DNA of 64,000 bases from JAWKOK01 sp963698255 (GCA_963698255.1 CAVOQD010000015.1:186001-250000), one strand, 5' to 3'; positions 28,060 to 37,744 are shown, counted from the first letter of the stretch. Made by a program: numbers and translations. The notes: a model not told the origin generated them from the sequence alone.

Positions 28060-29429
28060 ATGAAAACCGTAGTTGTTGTGTCGATCGTGGTCGTCGTCAT
28101 TGCCGGATCGTTTCTCTATTTCGGCGGCGCAGAATGGCTTGGCCTCCCAGATTTGTTGAACCAGAGTGGGGCCGGTACGTTGACTGCTGCGCCGGGCATG
28201 GTCGGCGACGATGAGCCTGGGACCGGCGATCCGGGTATGGCCAGCATCGTTCGCTCCGGCAGTATGACCATCGCCGACGCCGTGGTGGTCCCCGTCGACT
28301 ATGCGGCGCTGAGCATGCCCACCAGCGGCATTGTGGATCAACTATTGGTTGTCGAAGGCGAGACGCTTGGCCGCCGGCGATCTGATCTTGCGTCTGCAAA
28401 ACTTGGGCCGGCAGGCCGCGGTCGAAGAGGCGCGCTCAGCCTACTTCAAAGCGCAGGTGCAGCTTGAGGCGTTGCGCGCCGGAGCTCGCCCGGAAGAGAT
28501 TGCCGCATTGCAGGCCGACGTCGATGCTGCCCAGGCACGCTTGGACAGCCTGACCGAGGCGCCACGTCCCGAGGATGTCGACAGTGCCCAAGCCCAGCTT
28601 GCGTCGGCCAGGGCTGCGCTTTCCGCACTCTATCGCGGCCCGGAGTCGGCCGATGAGACCGCGCTCAAGGCCGACCTGGCCGACGCTGAAGCCCGTCTAC
28701 GCCAGGCCCGCAGCGCCTACAACGAGGTCGCCTGGTCGCCGGATATTGCCAAACGACCGGAGAGCTTGCAGTTGGAGGAAGCCACCAACGCCTACGAGGC
28801 CGCCCAGGCGCGCTATGATGCTCTCTTCGCCGCACCCCAGTCCGATGAGGTGGCGTCCGCCCAGGCGCTCGTTGTGCAAGCCCAGGCCGAGCTGGACAAG
28901 ACTGACCAACGCAGCCATGCCCAGCCAGATTGCCGAAGCCGAGGCCGAGCTGCGTCGCGCGCAGGCCCAGTTGGCCCAGTCGCTGGCCGGCGCGCGCGAG
29001 GAGGAGATCGCCGCCGCCGCCGCCGATGTGGCCACGGCCAAGGCGCAGCTACTGCAGGCCGAAGCCGCGCTGGCCGAGACGGAGTTGCGAGCGCCGTTCG
29101 ATGGCACTGTGGCTTTCCTGGATGTGCGCGTGGGTGAGCAGGTGACAGCCGGCGCCGTCATCGTTCAGTTGGCCGACCTGACCCGTTGGCAGATCGAGAC
29201 CAGCGATCTGACCGAGATCGGCATTGTCGATGTCGCAGAGGGCGACAGAGCCGACCTCACATTCGACGCCATCGATGACCTGGACATGGCCGGCACCGTG
29301 ACTCGCATCCGGCCCATCGGCGAAAACAAACAGGGCGACGTCGTCTACACCGTCATCATCGAACCGGACCGGCAGGACGAGCGACTACGCTGGAACATGA
29401 CCGCGGTGGTGCGTATTGGGGACGAATGA
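28060..29429 (+). CDS. HlyD/MacA-type periplasmic adaptor subunit, two frameshifts
   Basis: Starts MKTVVVVSIVVVVIAGSFLY (membrane anchor) at 28060. Frame changes near 28370 and 28905 join three pieces into a protein of about 455 residues: a first lipoyl half (ALSMPTSGIVDQLLVVEGE), a long Ala/Glu-rich coiled-coil hairpin (residues about 120-320), then the second lipoyl half and barrel (ALAETELRAPFDGTVAFLDV, then VGEQVTAGAVIVQLADLTRW). It links the exporter permease to the outside in related systems. Being in a lineage often lacking a typical outer membrane, its partner beyond the membrane is uncertain. Confidence 0.87.
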
Positions 29430-29457
29430 AAACAATCTCGTCCTCACGTGGTCGCAC

Positions 29458-29523
29458 GTATTCCGGGATTGAGCCAAACACGATTCCGTTTTTGCGACCT
29501 GTTTTGGCTCAATCCCGGAATAC
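29458..29523. repeat. 21-bp-stem inverted repeat between convergent genes
   Basis: GTATTCCGGGATTGAGCCAA and its complement TTGGCTCAATCCCGGAATAC enclose a 24-base loop that includes TTTTTG. It ends inside the C-terminal coding edge of neither gene and probably ends transcription of the exporter operon, though no T-run follows the stem. No other copy was seen. Confidence 0.75.
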
Positions 29524-29533
29524 TGAAGATCGC

Positions 29534-30075
29534 CTACAACTGGCGTCTGATCTCCACGGCGTTCCCCTCTGCGACAATCTGTTTGAAGAAATCCAACCGC
29601 GAGAGGCCGGACGCATCGCGCATGGCGTAGAGTTCCTGGCGTGACTGCACCGGCAACGATGTTCGGATGGTCGTGGCGTAGACCGCGCCGGACACGCCGC
29701 GAGCGCGTCCAGCGCCGGTTGCCGGTGCCAAGGCATCAGGTCGTCCGGCAATTCGTCGGCTGAGAAGTAGCCGATGTCGATGACCTCATCAACCTGGGGC
29801 GAAAGCGTCCCACCAGCGACGCGGGCCGCGAAGATCGGCATGTGGACGTCCGAGCCGCCGCCACTGCGAGAACTGAGGCAGACGAGGCGCGTCAACTCGA
29901 CCTCCAGCCCCGTCTCCTCACGGGCTTCGCGCACGGCTGCATCGGCCATCGATTCGCCGGGATCGACCTGTCCGCCGGGCAGACACCAGACCTCGAAATC
30001 CTCCCGTTTTGTCAACAGCACCTTGCCTTCTTCGATGATAGCGATCGTCGCGCCAATGCCGATGGATGACTGCAT
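29534..30075 (-). CDS. NUDIX hydrolase, one frameshift
   Basis: About 180 residues. The Nudix box GGQVDPGESMADAAVREA continues REETGLEVEL and matches GX5EX7REUXEEXGU, so it should hydrolyse a nucleoside diphosphate linked to another group, with Mg2+. The start at 30075 follows AAGGAG. The frame changes near 29700, after HRQPALDALA, and continues GVSGAVYATTIRTSLPVQSR to a stop at 29534. It is the last gene of a minus-strand group of amino-acid-type genes. The true substrate is not predictable. Confidence 0.85.
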
Positions 30076-30132
30076 GGTGGCTCCTTTGGTTGAATGTTGT
30101 GGGCGGGATCTGTTGATATCAAGACGCCGCAG

Positions 30133-30153
30133 GGACAGGTCCCGGACCTGTCC
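30133..30153. repeat. small GGACAGGTCC palindrome
   Basis: GGACAGGTCC, one base, GGACCTGTCC. A degenerate version (GACAGGTCTCAGACTTGTCC) is at 56857-56876. Short structured repeat in the 111-base gap between NUDIX and ACT genes. Confidence 0.6.
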
Positions 30154-30186
30154 TTATTCGCGCAAATTTCCATTGCCGGTCCAACC

Positions 30187-30573
30187 TCAGCCGACCTCAC
30201 ACCGGTGTCCGGCCACCGTCAGTGCCTCCACGGCCCCATCCAACGTCTCTTCCTTGACCAGCAGATAGTCGGTGTCGAAGGTCGAGATCGCAAAGATGGA
30301 AATGCCGGCCGATGCCAGCACACCGGCCAGATCGGCCAGGATGCCGGTCAGCGCAAAGTCCAGCGGTCCCTCGACTTTGAGGCAGCGCCATCCACGCTCA
30401 ACCGTCACATCGTCCGGCGCCTGTTCTTCCAGACAGACAATCGACAGTTCGTCGGCCGTCCGTGTGATCGAGACGAGGGGGCCGCCCGCGGCCCAGATCG
30501 GCAGCGGCGCGTCGGCCGCCAGCCGGCAGATCGCCAGCCGCTCCTGCATGACGGTCAGATTTAGGCTGGTCAT
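30187..30573 (-). CDS. ACT-domain protein (COG3603-like, CASTOR/ACT_7 type)
   Basis: 128 residues from ATG 30573, reading MTSLNLTVMQERLAICRLAA and then ADELSIVCLEEQAP, VTVERGWRCLKVEGPLDFAL and GISIFAISTFDTDYLLVKEE. This is the two-ACT-half protein family that binds small ligands, often amino acids. Its start overlaps, as ATGA, a stop codon in the frame in which the upstream dehydratase would end. As sequenced it is in frame with the end of that dehydratase, giving an apparent fusion; I judge a one-base error more likely than a real fusion, but cannot exclude it. Confidence 0.8.
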   Translation of the reverse strand: MTSLNLTVMQERLAICRLAADAPLPIWAAGGPLVSITRTADELSIVCLEEQAPDDVTVERGWRCLKVEGPLDFALTGILADLAGVLASAGISIFAISTFDTDYLLVKEETLDGAVEALTVAGHRCEVG

Positions 30574-31567
30574 GCCAACACACCTGCGTTGAGCGTCTGT
30601 CGTCCGTTCCAGGCATGTGATCAGTTCTTCGGGCGAGATGTTGCCGCCGCTGAGGATCAGGGCGATCTTCTTGCCGCGCACCCGGTCACGAAGCTTGAGC
30701 GCGGCTGCCAGCGGCGCGGCCCCGGCCGGTTCGGCCAGCGTCTTGGTCTTTTCCAGATGCAGGCGCACACCCATCATCAGCTCACCGTCATCGACCAGGA
30801 CGAAGTCGTCCAGGTATTCCCAAAGAATGCGTTGGGGCATCATGAAGGGCGCGCCGGTGGCCAGATCCGCCGGCCATGGTCTCGATGGGCGCGGTGTGGG
30901 CTCTGCGATCCCGCCAGGTCAGGTAGGCGGCAGGGGCCTGGCTCGACTGGACGCCGATGACCTGAATGGCCGGGTTCATCGACTTGGCGGCCAGGCAAGC
31001 GCCCGCGCCGCCGCTGCCGCCGCCGATGGGCACGAAGATCATGTCGATGTCAGGCTTCGCTTCGATGATCTCCAGCGTGTGGGTGGCAACGCCGGTGATG
31101 AGCAGCGGCTCGTCGCCCGATGAGATGAAGCGTTTTCCCTGCTCCGCCTCCAGTTGCGCGCCGTAGGCTTTGCTGGTCTCGAAGTCAGCGCCGCCGAAAA
31201 CCACATCCGCGCCGTAGCTGCGCATGGCCTCGATCTTCACCGGGTTGGCCCCCTCCGGCACGACGATGGTCGCCTTGACGCCGAAAACCTGCGCCGCATA
31301 GGCGATGGACTGGCCGTGGTTGCCGGTCGATGCGGTGACCACGCCGCTGGCCTTTTCATCGGACGACAGATGGGCCAGCAGATTGATGCCGCCACGCACC
31401 TTGAACGCGCCGATGGGCTGGTAGTTTTCGTGCTTGACATAAACTTCGGCGTCGAGCAGCGCATCGAGGGTCGGATAGTGAAACAAGGGCGTCGGCGCCA
31501 GATAGGGAGCGATGGTGTTGCGCGCGTGCAGGATATCGGCGAAAGTTGGAAATACTGGATCGCTCAT
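30570..31567 (-). CDS. threonine/serine dehydratase-type PLP enzyme, with frameshifts
   Basis: About 330 residues, the usual length of the catabolic threonine dehydratase/serine racemase group. Starts MSDPVFPTFADILHARNTIA at 31567. The PLP lysine lies in GAFKVRGGINLLAHL, the phosphate loop is PIGGGSGGAG, and the end has AGAAPLAAALKL and KIALILSGGNISPEELITCL. The frame changes at about 30872 (AGG then LATGAPFMMPQRILWEYL) and probably again near 30615 to reach the stop overlapping the ACT gene. It would deaminate threonine or serine to the 2-oxo acid. The neighbouring ACT protein may sense the amino acid. Confidence 0.87.
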
Positions 31568-31616
31568 ATAGTTGATTCCTTGGGATCTCATGTGGTTGCG
31601 TTCAAGCCTGAATGGA

Positions 31617-32747
31617 TCACAACACCGCCAGCACTCCACTCAACTGCTCCAGCGCATCCGGCATGTTGCGACGACCAAAGCCGATGCGAAAGTGACTCGC
31701 GTAGGCCGGATCGATCAGATCGCCGGGCAGAAGCAGGACGCCGGCCTGTTCGACCAGTTGCTCACAGAAGGGCGCGGCCGCAGCCCCGCCGGTCAGCCGC
31801 GGAAAGGCGATGGGGCCTGCCTTGGGTCGATGCCAATCGAAGCGATCCGGGTGAGCGGCGAAAAACTGGTCGAGCAGGTCCAGATTGTGGCGGATCAATT
31901 CGAGATTGCGCTCCACGATGCCGTCACGGTGGCGCAGCGCGAGGGTCGCCAGCAGTTCGCTGGGTGCGCTGTTGCAGATGGTGGTGTAGTCCTTGAACGA
32001 GGCCATGGCCTCGTAGATCTGGCGGTTGCGGGTGGCGATCCAGCCGATGCGCAGCCCGGCCATGCCGTAGGTCTTGGACATGACCCCAAGCGAAACCGCT
32101 CGTTCGCTCAGATCGCACAGGGCCGGTTGGCGGTCGGCCGGATCGTGCTCCAACCCCCGATAGACTTCGTCGCTGAAGATGGTGAAGCCGTGGGTCTCTG
32201 CCAGATTGACCAGCATATCCAGCGATCTTCGGTCGGCCAGGTAACCGGTGGGGTTGTGGGGCGAGTTGAGGACGACGGCGCTGGTGTTCGGTCTTACCAG
32301 CGCGCCCAATTCATCCATGTCCAGCGTCCAACCAGCACTTGACTCCTCACCGTCGAAGTGCATGCGCCAGAGCGTGACGTCACAGCCGATGCTGCGTGCG
32401 ATCTCGGCCAGCGACTGGTATCCCGGCCACTGCACGATCACATGATCGCCCGGATCCAGCATGACCTGCATGAAGTTGAAGATGGCCTCTTCGGCGCCGG
32501 CGTGGACCAGCACCTGTTCGGGCGAAATTGTCGCGTAGATGGTGGCGATCTCTGCCCGCAGCGCGGGATCGCCGGTGGTCTCGGTATACCCGAGCCAAAG
32601 GGAATGCAGGCGTTCGGTCGCGTCCGGCTCCAGGGCAAGCAGGTCGCTGACGGCAACGGATTCAAGATCGGATGAGCAGAGCAGATAAGGGGCGGAAAAT
32701 TCGTGTTGGGCAAAGAAGCGTTCGAGTTGAAAGGGGGGAAGCTTCAT
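31617..32747 (-). CDS. PLP-dependent aminotransferase class I/II
   Basis: 376 residues, fold type I. The binding pattern is complete: LVHAGAEEAIFNFMQVML, NSPHNPTGYLADR, the Asp/Tyr pair in FSDEVYRGLEHD, and the PLP lysine in GVMSKTYGMAGLRIGW. A C-terminal Arg (HFRIGFGRRNM) should bind the substrate carboxylate. The amino donor is not clear; the sequence type is nearer to capreomycidine-synthase-like and MalY-like members than to AspC. It precedes the dehydratase by 49 bases and is probably co-transcribed. Confidence 0.9.
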   Translation of the reverse strand: MKLPPFQLERFFAQHEFSAPYLLCSSDLESVAVSDLLALEPDATERLHSLWLGYTETTGDPALRAEIATIYATISPEQVLVHAGAEEAIFNFMQVMLDPGDHVIVQWPGYQSLAEIARSIGCDVTLWRMHFDGEESSAGWTLDMDELGALVRPNTSAVVLNSPHNPTGYLADRRSLDMLVNLAETHGFTIFSDEVYRGLEHDPADRQPALCDLSERAVSLGVMSKTYGMAGLRIGWIATRNRQIYEAMASFKDYTTICNSAPSELLATLALRHRDGIVERNLELIRHNLDLLDQFFAAHPDRFDWHRPKAGPIAFPRLTGGAAAAPFCEQLVEQAGVLLLPGDLIDPAYASHFRIGFGRRNMPDALEQLSGVLAVL

Positions 32748-32773
32748 CGGCGTCGAACCTCTGTTTTCATTTG

Positions 32774-32989
32774 TCAGTCCGTTTCGTCCTGGGTGATGCT
32801 GTTGAAATATTGATTAAATCGCCGTTCGTGCTGCCATTGTGCGCTCATGCTGACCAAGGACCAAATGGTCGCACCCGTCACAAAACCGATGGCCGCACCC
32901 AGGATCAGCCCGTCGAATCCCGCGGAAATGATTCCGCCGGTTGCGCCCAACGCACTGCCGATCATTGTCAATATAATTAGCATCATCAT
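32774..32989 (-). CDS. small two-helix membrane protein of unknown function
   Basis: 71 residues. Two Gly-rich hydrophobic segments (MLIILTMIGSALGATGGIIS and LILGAAIGFVTGATIWSLVS) are followed by a charged tail QWQHERRFNQYFNSITQDE. GGGAAG before the ATG is an acceptable ribosome site. It lies 26 bases upstream of the aminotransferase on the same strand. No family recognised. Confidence 0.55.
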   Translation of the reverse strand: MMMLIILTMIGSALGATGGIISAGFDGLILGAAIGFVTGATIWSLVSMSAQWQHERRFNQYFNSITQDETD

Positions 32990-33308
32990 GCTTCCCTATT
33001 CTTTCCAGTGTCGTCAATTGACGCCGCCATGTTTCAGCAAGCGTCGTCATCGGTTGCGATGTTGAGGCGCCCCGTAGCTGATCGGGCTGCATAGGGGCGG
33101 GGACGACGGTCGTCTGTCCACCTCAGCAACGAGTCGCCACGTATGACTGTTCCTGGAAAATCAGAGAAAGTTTCGATAGCGGGCAAATCGTAGGACGAGA
33201 GTCCACAAGCGGTCCGCGTTGAGACGGTTTTGCCCGAAAATCGACGAGCTATGACAATGGTTCACGCAGCACCCTTCGACAAGCTCAGGGCAAGCGCAGC
33301 CCCTGTCC
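32990..33308. other. intergenic region with a CCTTCGACAAGCTCAGGGC repeat copy
   Basis: No gene recognised. At about 33270 the text CCTTCGACAAGCTCAGGGCA matches a short repeat I know to be very common in intergenic DNA of many environmental bacteria. The remainder shows no clear structure. Confidence 0.45.
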
Positions 33309-34280
33309 CTACAGCGTCTTCATCAAATTCCAATACTGCCGGTACTTGCTGAACCCGAACTTGGCATAGAACTCGCTGATGCCGGTCCAGTCGATGATGC
33401 AGCCGTTGACGCCGTTGTTGTGGAGTCGCCGCAGTCCGGCATCCAGCAGCGCACTGCCGAAGCCCTGGCCGCGAAGGCCGGCGCTCACGCCGATGGCGCC
33501 GAGCTGGCCCCAAGGGCGCGGCAGTTGATAGGGATAGAATCGTTCCAGGGGACGGGCCGAATCCTCGAAGGTAAGTTGGCAGAAGCCTTCGATACCGGAT
33601 TCAGTCCAGAGCAACATGAAGTCTGAGACGCGACCGCCATCGTTGAGGAATTCACGGCATGCGTAGTGCCAGCGACCGGCAAACTCGCGCGCCAGATAGG
33701 CCAGCAGATCAGCCTCCTGGCCCGACTGTGCAGGGCGTACGGCGCAGGGGGCGTCCTCAACACCTGCCGGGGGCTGATATTCGGATAGGTTGGAGGCGAG
33801 ATCCCAAATGCCGCCATCGCCGGCCCGCATATGATAGCCGACGCTACGAAAGAAGGCGTCCTGTTTGAGTTCAACCGGCAGGCCGGGCGCAAATGGCCTC
33901 AAACTGCCGCCGAGCTGCGCATAGTCACACCCCAGTGCCGAGAGCCATGTCTCGACCTGAGCCAGGAGCGCCTGTCCGATTCCGTGATGCTGGCGGTCTG
34001 GAAGCACGGCCATGGCATCGATCCAGCCCACGTTGGCCGGCATGACCGCCGGATGGTCATCTAGCTTGCTGCCCAGTGCAAACCCGACCACCTGATTGCC
34101 GTCGCTTGCCAGCCAGCCGGTCTGTTTTCCGCCGTCATTCGGCCGGAGGTTGTAGGCAACGAGCTGGGTCGAGATCATGAGGTCAGGCCCGCAGGCTTCG
34201 TTCCACACCGCGGCCATAGCCTCAATATCGCGTTCGGATTGCGCATCCAGCTCAATCAGTTCTATTGATCTATCATTCAC
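33309..34280 (-). CDS. double GNAT-domain N-acetyltransferase
   Basis: 323 residues with two acetyl-CoA-binding domains. The first has IDAMAVLPDRQHHGIGQALL (residues about 85-110), the second IGVSAGLRGQGFGSALLDAG (about 265-290); both keep the R/Q-x-x-G-x-G/A pyrophosphate loop. The substrate is not predictable. It is separated by 25 bases from the amidase upstream on the same strand. Confidence 0.85.
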   Translation of the reverse strand: MNDRSIELIELDAQSERDIEAMAAVWNEACGPDLMISTQLVAYNLRPNDGGKQTGWLASDGNQVVGFALGSKLDDHPAVMPANVGWIDAMAVLPDRQHHGIGQALLAQVETWLSALGCDYAQLGGSLRPFAPGLPVELKQDAFFRSVGYHMRAGDGGIWDLASNLSEYQPPAGVEDAPCAVRPAQSGQEADLLAYLAREFAGRWHYACREFLNDGGRVSDFMLLWTESGIEGFCQLTFEDSARPLERFYPYQLPRPWGQLGAIGVSAGLRGQGFGSALLDAGLRRLHNNGVNGCIIDWTGISEFYAKFGFSKYRQYWNLMKTL

Positions 34281-34305
34281 GACTGAACCTCATATTTAGT
34301 TGGAT

Positions 34306-35010
34306 TCATGGCTCCTGGTCTTCCCAATCCAGGAAACAGAGGATGCTGTCGGTGATTCCTTTGGCCGCAACCTGCGGCTGATTGACCAGCAGCCCTTGAT
34401 CGCCGCCCAGAAAACCCATCTCGAGAATGGCGGCAGGCGTCTCCGGCGCAATGCGATTGAATGCGTGGTACTCTGTCATGGCGTGGGTAACGGTATTGGG
34501 GTGGAGTTCCAGTCCGGTCGACAGCGCGTAGTTTGTCGTCAGGCAATCCAGAAGCCGCTGTTCTTCTACGGGGATGTGGCTATTGATGCTGTTTGCGGCC
34601 TTGAAGCCCGAGACATCGATACAACTGTCAGCGTGCAGGCTGAGCAGTACATCGATGCTCAGCCCGGCAAGACGCGGGTCGTACTCATCGAAGACGGTGA
34701 CGTCGGCGCCGGCACGCCGCAGTCGTTTGGACACGATGTCGGCGATTTCCGCGTTGATCTCGGCCTCGGTCACGGTGACCTCGCCGTCGGCGCCCGTGCA
34801 GACCGCGCCCGAGTCGAAGCCGGCGTGTCCGCTGATCAAGCCGATCTCTTTATTAAATGCACTGCGTTCGAAACCCTGTGGGCTCAATCCATCGAAACCC
34901 GGCAGACCGATACCCACAACCCGCGCGCCGATCAACCCTATGCCAAGCACGGATAGGAAACTTATCAGCAACAACGTGCGTTGAATACGATTGATGGTCT
35001 CGTGTCGCAT
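34306..35010 (-). CDS. N-acetylmuramoyl-L-alanine amidase (Amidase_3), membrane-anchored
   Basis: 234 residues from ATG 35010, giving a short cytoplasmic start and an anchor or signal helix (LLLISFLSVLGIGLIGARVV). The zinc site of the Amidase_3 family is visible: His in LISGHAGFDSGAVC, Glu in VTEAEINAEIAD, His in VLLSLHADSCID, and the catalytic Glu in AAILEMGFLGGD. It would cut the peptide stem from peptidoglycan outside the membrane. Compared with the family it has a short insertion around GADGEVTV. A promoter lies upstream at 35072-35099. Confidence 0.87.
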   Translation of the reverse strand: MRHETINRIQRTLLLISFLSVLGIGLIGARVVGIGLPGFDGLSPQGFERSAFNKEIGLISGHAGFDSGAVCTGADGEVTVTEAEINAEIADIVSKRLRRAGADVTVFDEYDPRLAGLSIDVLLSLHADSCIDVSGFKAANSINSHIPVEEQRLLDCLTTNYALSTGLELHPNTVTHAMTEYHAFNRIAPETPAAILEMGFLGGDQGLLVNQPQVAAKGITDSILCFLDWEDQEP

Positions 35011-35071
35011 CTGTTGAACCTTACGGAACCGAGCCAATCTGTGGGAACCGGCGTCCGGTCTGTTGAATCTC

Positions 35072-35099
35072 ATTGTAGCTTAGGCGTTGATTCTGTCAA
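35072..35099 (-). promoter_or_regulatory. sigma-70 promoter for the amidase gene
   Basis: Minus strand TTGACA (35099-35094), 16-base spacer, TACAAT (35077-35072). Transcription would start near 35065, giving a 56-base leader for the start at 35010. This argues against the longer upstream start at 35073, which would lie inside the -10. Confidence 0.8.
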
Positions 35100-35120
35100 T
35101 CTTGAAGGGGTGAAGTAGAA

Positions 35121-36629
35121 TTGACAAAGCATGATGCCCAAGCTAGACTTTGGGATATTGGACAAGAAGAAAAATCGCGGTCGCAGGGCCAATTGAAAGA
35201 CCCGCCGGAAGTTAAACCGGCGGGCGATGAAGATGGCGAAATTGAGGGCACTCCCCAGGGCATGACATCAAGTTTCCAGTTCGGTTCGCGCCAGGGCGCA
35301 GGCACTGGTTCACAATCGGGTACACAACAATCGACTGCCACGAGCGGAGCGGCTGCAACGCCTTACTCTACCCGCGACATTGGTGCGATGCTGCGTGAGC
35401 GGCGTGAAGCATTGGGCGTCACACTTGCTGAGACCGAAGCCGCCACTCGAATTCGACAAAAATACCTTGCCGCACTGGAATCCGACGAATGGCACTTGTT
35501 GCCCGGAGAGGTTGTCGGGCGCGGCTTTCTGCGCAACTATGCCGCCTATCTTGGGCTGGAACCGACTGAGGTGATCGCGCGTCGCCGGGCCGTGACAGGC
35601 GATTCGGTCACGATGGTGCTGGCCAATACCAGCGCCGGGTCGATGCTGCCGCCGATTCGTCAGGTCGACTATCGGCCCAAAGATGTGGAATTGCTCGATG
35701 AAGGCGAGGGCATGGAGCGGCGAGAGGTTCGCTTCGGCCCGATTCTGAGCGTGCTGGCCGCAATTCTCTTGCTTGTCGGCGTTTGGTTTGCCAGAGATGC
35801 GTTGACCAGGCTTGCCGCGGGAACCGGCGATGTGGCGTCGGCAGCCTTCGATAACATACGCTCAATTTCGGCGCCTGCAACCGAGGCGGTCGATCTGCCC
35901 ACGCCGGCAGTCGGTGTAGGTATCGTCAACCCCGAAAACGAAGGTGTCGTAGCTACGACTGTGGGCGAAGTGGCTTTGGATGGAGTGACCGCTGTGGCCG
36001 GCAGCGGCAGCACTGGGGACAGCGGCGGCGAGAGCACTCAGCCGGCGGCTGATCCGAACGCCGGCCTGGTATTGATTCCAACTTCGACCCCGACACTCGG
36101 ACCGCCAACGCCCACCGAAGCGGTGGAACCGACGGTTACACCCACTGAAACGCCGATCCCTCTGCCGACGCCGACGCCGATCACGGCTGCCGTGGTAGAA
36201 GAAATCGTGGAACCTCCGCAAGAAGCTCAAGAAGATGTTGTGCCACCGGCCGAAGATGATGCTGTTCTGTTGCCCACGCCCACGCCGGAAGAGGTCGAAG
36301 CGTTTGTGGCGGCGCCAATCTGTCCGGATCCGCGATCTGTGATCACGTCTCCGGGCGTCAGTCAGGCGGTGAGCGGCGTCATCGGCGTGACCGGCAGTGC
36401 GACCCACGAAACATTCCAGTACTACAAACTGGAATATGCGCCGGGCGCCGACGCTGCCGGTGGATTCGTCTATTTCGACGGCGGCAATAACCAGGTAGTT
36501 GACGGTCTGCTGGGAAGTCTCGATACCACCATTTTGCCCAATGGTCCCTACACGGTCCATCTGATCGTGGTTGATGCGACCGGCAACTTCCCGGCTCCCT
36601 GTGCCGTCACCATCGATCTGCAAAACTGA
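35121..36629 (+). CDS. RodZ-like HTH membrane protein with extracellular Ig-like domain
   Basis: 502 residues from a TTG at 35121 preceded by GAAGGGGTG. Residues about 86-150 are an HTH_25 domain as in RodZ (IGAMLRERREALGVTLAETE, then GRGFLRNYAAYLGLEPTEVI). A single membrane helix follows (FGPILSVLAAILLLVGVWFA, about residue 205). The outer part is a long linker rich in Thr, Pro and Glu (PTSTPTLGPPTPTEAVEPT, about 310-390) and ends in a beta-rich Ig-like domain with two Cys (ICPDPRSVITSPG and PAPCAVTIDLQN). In RodZ the HTH binds MreB and shapes cell-wall growth; here the outer domain differs, so the function may be wall-linked regulation. Confidence 0.85.
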   Translation: MTKHDAQARLWDIGQEEKSRSQGQLKDPPEVKPAGDEDGEIEGTPQGMTSSFQFGSRQGAGTGSQSGTQQSTATSGAAATPYSTRDIGAMLRERREALGVTLAETEAATRIRQKYLAALESDEWHLLPGEVVGRGFLRNYAAYLGLEPTEVIARRRAVTGDSVTMVLANTSAGSMLPPIRQVDYRPKDVELLDEGEGMERREVRFGPILSVLAAILLLVGVWFARDALTRLAAGTGDVASAAFDNIRSISAPATEAVDLPTPAVGVGIVNPENEGVVATTVGEVALDGVTAVAGSGSTGDSGGESTQPAADPNAGLVLIPTSTPTLGPPTPTEAVEPTVTPTETPIPLPTPTPITAAVVEEIVEPPQEAQEDVVPPAEDDAVLLPTPTPEEVEAFVAAPICPDPRSVITSPGVSQAVSGVIGVTGSATHETFQYYKLEYAPGADAAGGFVYFDGGNNQVVDGLLGSLDTTILPNGPYTVHLIVVDATGNFPAPCAVTIDLQN

Positions 36630-36687
36630 CTGACAGTCGTTCACGATTTGTCATTCTGAGAGGGTCGTAGGTGAAGTTGACCTACCA

Positions 36688-37237
36688 CTACTGATCGGTC
36701 AGCGACTGCTCAAGCGGGACCGCTTCGAGTTCGCCATCCTCATCCTCTTTCAACCGATAGATCTGCTCTGCATGATCGGTCATCAATACGCCGTGGAGAT
36801 GATCGATTTCGTGCTGAAAGATGCGCGCCAGCCAATCATAGGCCTTGACGCGGTATTCCTTGCCGTAGCGGTCCTGGGCCCGGACAAGCACATAGGTCGC
36901 GCGGTCCACGTCTGCAAGAATGCCGGGCAGACTCAGGCAGCCCTCCTGTCCGACCTCAGACCCTTTGGCCTTGATGATCTCCGGGTTGATCAACTCGAAA
37001 ACTCGCATGGTGTTTTCGGGATCATCCTCATCCTCAGGATACTCGACGACCGTCACCCGGCGATCGAGGCCGATCTGAGGGGCGGCAAGCCCCACGCCCG
37101 GCGCATCGCGCATGGTTTCGACCATGTTGTCCAATAGCTGATGCAGTGCGGGACCAAAATTGCGCACTCGTTCGGTCGGCTTTCGCAGCACCGCGTCTAT
37201 CAGCATCACCCAATGTTACGATTTTCAAAACTGGCAT
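36688..37237 (-). CDS. def: peptide deformylase, one frameshift
   Basis: The three family motifs are present: GVGLAAPQIG, EGCLSLPG and QHEIDHLHG (HExxH with the metal-binding His pair). It removes the formyl group from new N-terminal methionines and binds Fe2+ or a similar metal. The intact frame begins late; the normal start MPVLKIVTLGD lies at 37237 in another frame and joins VLRKPTERVRNFGP near 37200, so the gene is about 182 residues with a one-base error. An acidic C-terminal tail (KEDEDGELEAVPLEQ) is typical of Chloroflexota homologues. Convergent with the RodZ-like gene. Confidence 0.92.
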
Positions 37238-37407
37238 TTTCTCTCTCACCCGATAGCCGCACCCTGTGCCGGCGTCGGCTCCTCAATTCTGTTGGCCGTT
37301 ATTCAGTGGCCAGCGGCGGAATGGGAGGCTGCGGCAACGCTCCCACAGACCTATCTTATTCCATGGATGAAAGTTCCGCCAAATAATCTCCACAGATCGA
37401 TAGCTTC

Positions 37408-37494
37408 ACTGCAAGAACCACGAATTGCACAGATTACACGAATTTTCTCAGTGGTCTAATTCGTGACATTCGTGCAATTCGTGGTTCTTGCAGT
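37408..37494. repeat. GACTCYACTGC-family palindrome
   Basis: A perfect 22-bp terminal stem, ACTGCAAGAACCACGAATTG followed by CA, and its complement ending GGTTCTTGCAGT, with inner CACAGATTACACGAATT words. The right end extends TAGAGCC, so the outer motif is GGCTCTACTGCAAGAACC. It lies in the 507-base gap between def and the propeller gene, which holds no other gene. A short direct repeat (CAGCCGATAGACCTA twice, about 37698-37727) lies before the propeller gene's ribosome site. Confidence 0.85.
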
Positions 37495-37744
37495 AGAGCC
37501 ATCGATGAATCGCAGATCTCAAAACGACACGATCGAAAATCGTCTTTGACGAACGTGCTGATTCTGGTACGATTACGGTGCGACGATGTTGGCCTGGGCG
37601 ACGCCGGCGAGACTGGGCTGGCGTGGTTGGCTGCTTCGGTGATTCGGAACATGATGCGTGACTTTACCGTCGGTTCATGCGTCATCCATGATAGACTCAC
37701 AGCCGATAGACCTACAGCCGATAGACCTACAGAGGAGAACGACG

